Of a DNA stretch of 64,000 nt, positions 61,839 to 64,000 are shown one piece after another. The DNA comes from Rhizobium leguminosarum bv. trifolii WSM1325 (GTDB taxonomy: Bacteria > Pseudomonadota > Alphaproteobacteria > Rhizobiales > Rhizobiaceae). The translations under genes were made by a program, and so were the position numbers. A model generated the notes under the pieces. It was given only the letters and a program-made list of their open reading frames with translations, had not been told where the DNA came from and made no database searches. Location: assembly GCA_000023185.1 (NCBI GenBank), contig CP001623.1:744001-808000 (forward strand), written 5' to 3'. Position 1 is the first letter of the stretch. Each line of letters starts with the position of its first letter.

Positions 61839-62959
61839 CGATCAATCGCCTCGCAATAGGAAAACAGGCGGATCAATGCCTCGCGCGCCACGCCCCTGTC
61901 ATCGCCGGAGCGGGATTGGTCGAGGCTTTCGGAAAGCAGCAATTCCGCAGCATCGCGCAACGCGCCGGCTCGGTCGATGGTCTCGAGATCATCGCTCTCA
62001 CAGTCGGTCCCCAGAAGGTCGGTATTGATCTCCAGATGTGCAAATTCCGGCGCGACCTGCTCCAACAGGCTGATCATTGCCGTCCGCCCGTTCAACCGGG
62101 CACGGCCGGACAGCGCGACGCGCAACAGGGTTTGTCGCCGCGCGAACGGTTCCGGCAGCGCGGCCTTCAGCGCTTCAACACCGTCTTCCGATGCCAGCAG
62201 CGGAAGCTGTAATGTCTGCCAGGAAAAGCTGGCGGTCGTCACCGCTGTCGTCGTCGGCATCGCTCCCTGCCCGGCAATGGAAACGACCATCGCCTGCCCC
62301 GGCCGGTCATGCTTGAAACGGTCGGGCTCGGGAGCGCCGCTGTAATATGTTCTGGCGTCCACCGCTACCGATCCGTGCCAATCGCCGAGAGCCATATAAT
62401 CGAGGCCGGCCAGCGCCGCGCGGTTCGGCGCAATCACGTTGGTGGCCGTGGCATCCTCCGAGAATTCCTGGATGGGGCCATGGGCGAGGCCGATGCGGAT
62501 AGAGCCATCAGGTGTGGCAGCACCCGTCATCCATTCGGTCAGGTCGCGGCCCGGCCTCCTGGTCGTGCAAGGCGCCGGCAGCAGGATGACACCAGGTTCA
62601 AGCGGAAGGGGCGCCGCCTCCGTCGCCAGGATGACATTGTCGGGCACCACGCCGCGCGCCGCACTCCAGAGTTGGTCCGCCAGCAGCGAATCGTGATTGC
62701 CCGGAAGCAGCACCCAGCGCAGCGAAGCATTCCGGGCCATCTCACCAAGCGCTTGCCGAAGCACGGCCGGCGTCGGCGTCTCGGTATCGAAGGTGTCGCC
62801 GGCGAGCAGGATGACATCCGTCCCATGCTCTCGTGCCGCGCTGGCAAGCCTGGCGATGACACCATGCCGCGCCTCGCGCAGGCGCCCTCTCAAATCCTCC
62901 GGAAGATTGCCAAATCGCTTGCCAATATGAAGGTCCGAACTGTGCAGGAAGGAAAACAT
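61835..62959 (-). CDS. SbcD/Mre11-like DNA repair exonuclease (metallophosphoesterase, YhaO type)
   Basis: A 374-residue calcineurin-like phosphoesterase of the SbcD/Mre11 group. Metal-binding motifs are in order: FLHSSDLHIGKRF, LLAGDTFDTE, LLPGNHDSLL, GLAHGPIQ and ALGDWHGSV. These coordinate two Mn2+ ions for DNA cleavage. The C-terminal region is shorter than in classical SbcD. The stop overlaps the SbcC-like gene (ATGA), so the pair is made together. The function is repair of DNA double-strand breaks or secondary structures, inferred from the family. Confidence 0.92.
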   Translation of the reverse strand: MFSFLHSSDLHIGKRFGNLPEDLRGRLREARHGVIARLASAAREHGTDVILLAGDTFDTETPTPAVLRQALGEMARNASLRWVLLPGNHDSLLADQLWSAARGVVPDNVILATEAAPLPLEPGVILLPAPCTTRRPGRDLTEWMTGAATPDGSIRIGLAHGPIQEFSEDATATNVIAPNRAALAGLDYMALGDWHGSVAVDARTYYSGAPEPDRFKHDRPGQAMVVSIAGQGAMPTTTAVTTASFSWQTLQLPLLASEDGVEALKAALPEPFARRQTLLRVALSGRARLNGRTAMISLLEQVAPEFAHLEINTDLLGTDCESDDLETIDRAGALRDAAELLLSESLDQSRSGDDRGVAREALIRLFSYCEAIDR

Positions 62960-63266
62960 TAATCAGCCATGTTTGCGATGCGCCGCGAGCTTTCGAGCAT
63001 GGCCAAGGACCTCTCGTCCACAGTTTCATGATTCCGTTGTTCCGAGGCAGACCATGCCTCCCGGCTATGGGCGAGGCAAGTCCATCCTGGCCGAGCAAGC
63101 AGTTATCCAATGTTTGTCTAATTTTGAGCGGTGCACGACACCCATCCCGTAGCCCTACAAGAATTAGGCAGACGCGGTGACCCGCCACGCGGCGAAGGCA
63201 TCGTCTATTATCCAAGGGTTTTACCTGCCGATGGAAATCGAACGGTTGATCCCATGATCGCCGCCC
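62960..63266. other. Intergenic region before the SbcD-like gene
   Basis: This gap of 307 bases lies between the aldehyde dehydrogenase and the nuclease gene, both on the minus strand. It should hold the nuclease promoter. No convincing gene or strong palindrome was seen. Confidence 0.45.
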
Positions 63267-64000
63267 CTAAGTCACCTGGTTGAATACCACCATCTTGTCG
63301 TCGGCCATTTCTTCCATCGTCCAGGGAATGCCGCCGACGCCGTATCCTGACTGTCTGCGTCCGGCGAAAGGCATCCAATCGGTGCGGAACGCGGTGTGGT
63401 CGTTGACGAGAACGGCCGATGCATCCAAATGTTTTGCCGCCCTGAGAGCAACCGCTATGTCGGCGGAAAAGACGCTCGCCTGGAAGGCATAGGGCAGCGA
63501 GTTGGCAATGCGGATCGCTTCGTCGAGGTCGCGGTAGCCGTAGACGCAGGTCAGCGGTCCAAAGACCTCGAGCATGGATACTTTCGCTTCAGTAGGCGGG
63601 TCCAGCAAAACCGAAGGCAGAAGTGTCGTCTCGGACATCCGACCGCCGCCGATCTGCCTGGTTCCGGCGTCCGTCGCCTCCTTGATCCAGGCGGCGACGC
63701 GGTCTGCCTCGCGTGGCAGGATGAGCGGCCCTACCTCGGTTTGCATAAGCGTGGGATCGCCGACATGCAGAGCTGCCACCCTGGCAGCGAGAGCCTCGGT
63801 GAAGGAAGCCAGAATATCTTCATGCACGAAGAGACGCTGGGCCGACACGCAGACTTGCCCGGCGTGATAATAGCCACCTTTGACAATGGTGCCGACGATC
63901 GCATCGACATTGGCGCTGCGGTCGACGATGACGGGTGCCGCTCCACCGTGCTCAAGCGCGCATCGGGTCCCCGGCGGCAGCTTGCCCTTGAGGTACCAGC
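63267..64000 (-). CDS. Aldehyde dehydrogenase family protein (N-terminal part outside window)
   Basis: About 244 C-terminal residues of an NAD(P)-dependent aldehyde dehydrogenase are visible; the reading frame is open to the right edge. The general-base glutamate is in ALEHGGAAPVIV and the catalytic cysteine in HAGQVCVSAQR, followed by the cofactor-domain phrase LEVFGPLTCVYGYRDLDEAIRIANSLPYAFQASVF. The closest class is the succinate-semialdehyde/glyceraldehyde-3-phosphate (non-phosphorylating)-like group of the superfamily. The neighbours do not indicate its substrate. A start cannot be assigned; the in-frame ATG at 63848 is downstream of the catalytic cysteine and is not the start. Confidence 0.92.
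   Translation of the reverse strand, partial: WYLKGKLPPGTRCALEHGGAAPVIVDRSANVDAIVGTIVKGGYYHAGQVCVSAQRLFVHEDILASFTEALAARVAALHVGDPTLMQTEVGPLILPREADRVAAWIKEATDAGTRQIGGGRMSETTLLPSVLLDPPTEAKVSMLEVFGPLTCVYGYRDLDEAIRIANSLPYAFQASVFSADIAVALRAAKHLDASAVLVNDHTAFRTDWMPFAGRRQSGYGVGGIPWTMEEMADDKMVVFNQVT

Noticed and set aside
62742..63215. A 157-codon frame upstream of and overlapping the SbcD-like gene
   Set aside because: Its second half is the alternate frame of the nuclease and its first half has no recognisable motif or ribosome site.

Overview
The window looks like a stretch of a Rhizobiaceae genome (Rhizobium/Agrobacterium type alphaproteobacterium). The evidence is high GC with strongly GC-biased third codon positions, many ABC uptake systems for plant- and soil-derived compounds, a RIME-like rhizobial intergenic repeat (12889-13004), an alphaproteobacterial DNA ligase D and GntR/LacI/DeoR/AraC-controlled catabolic operons. 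I see no rRNA, tRNA, CRISPR array, insertion sequence or replication origin. Gene density is high and most genes lie in operons on the minus strand.

Layout. 1-2.7 kb: a FadR-type regulator, a DenD-like D-erythronate dehydrogenase and a sugar ABC ATPase cut by the window edge. 2.9-5.5 kb: ligD, with no Ku gene in view. 5.7-7.5 kb: an SLC13-type anion permease. 7.5-22.0 kb: a large sugar-acid locus made of an enolase-superfamily galactarate/talarate-type dehydratase, an IlvD/Edd dehydratase, an RraA-like protein, KdgD, 2,5-dioxovalerate dehydrogenase, an Ldh-family oxidoreductase, a D-2-hydroxyacid dehydrogenase, a Dpp/Opp-type ABC importer and a FadR-type GntR regulator. The same 14-bp near-palindrome lies before three transcription units of this locus and probably defines the regulon. 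22-25.3 kb: housekeeping-like genes (EamA transporter, Nudix hydrolase, two small proteins, thiol peroxidase-like protein). 25.4-33.6 kb: an amino-sugar locus of the GalNAc/GalN type (DeoR regulator, BadF-type kinase, ABC importer, SIS-domain AgaS-like protein, KbaZ/GatZ-like protein). 33.7-36.0 kb: GH4 alpha-galactosidase and a divergent AraC regulator.

36.1-46.7 kb: two divergent units of unknown substrate. One is a PotABCD-type importer with a creatinase-like M24 protein and a flavin reductase-like protein. The other is an amino-acid-type binding protein and a permease without an ATPase, then a xylose-isomerase-like TIM-barrel protein, behind an excellent sigma-54 promoter match; a GntR regulator follows. 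46.8-52.1 kb: signalling genes (HD-GYP, GAF-GGDEF-EAL, HisKA_2/HWE-type histidine kinase) and a small ABM-like protein. 52.1-58.7 kb: a LacI-controlled ABC importer with a GH63 mannosylglycerate/glucosylglycerate hydrolase-like enzyme, preceded by two perfect CCAAAACGTTTTGG operators. 58.7-59.2 kb: a ParD antitoxin with its own palindromic operator and a decayed ParE. 59.2-63.0 kb: an SbcD/SbcC-like (YhaO/YhaN-like) pair. 63.3-64.0 kb: the C-terminal part of an aldehyde dehydrogenase.

The common theme is uptake of sugars, sugar acids, amino sugars and probably compatible solutes, each delivered to a dedicated enzyme set under its own regulator. No wholly novel defence or mobile system was found. 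The most interesting signals are the three-site regulon of the sugar-acid locus, the sigma-54-driven transporter lacking an ATPase beside a metal-site-degenerate creatinase-like operon, and the paired-operator GH63 operon.
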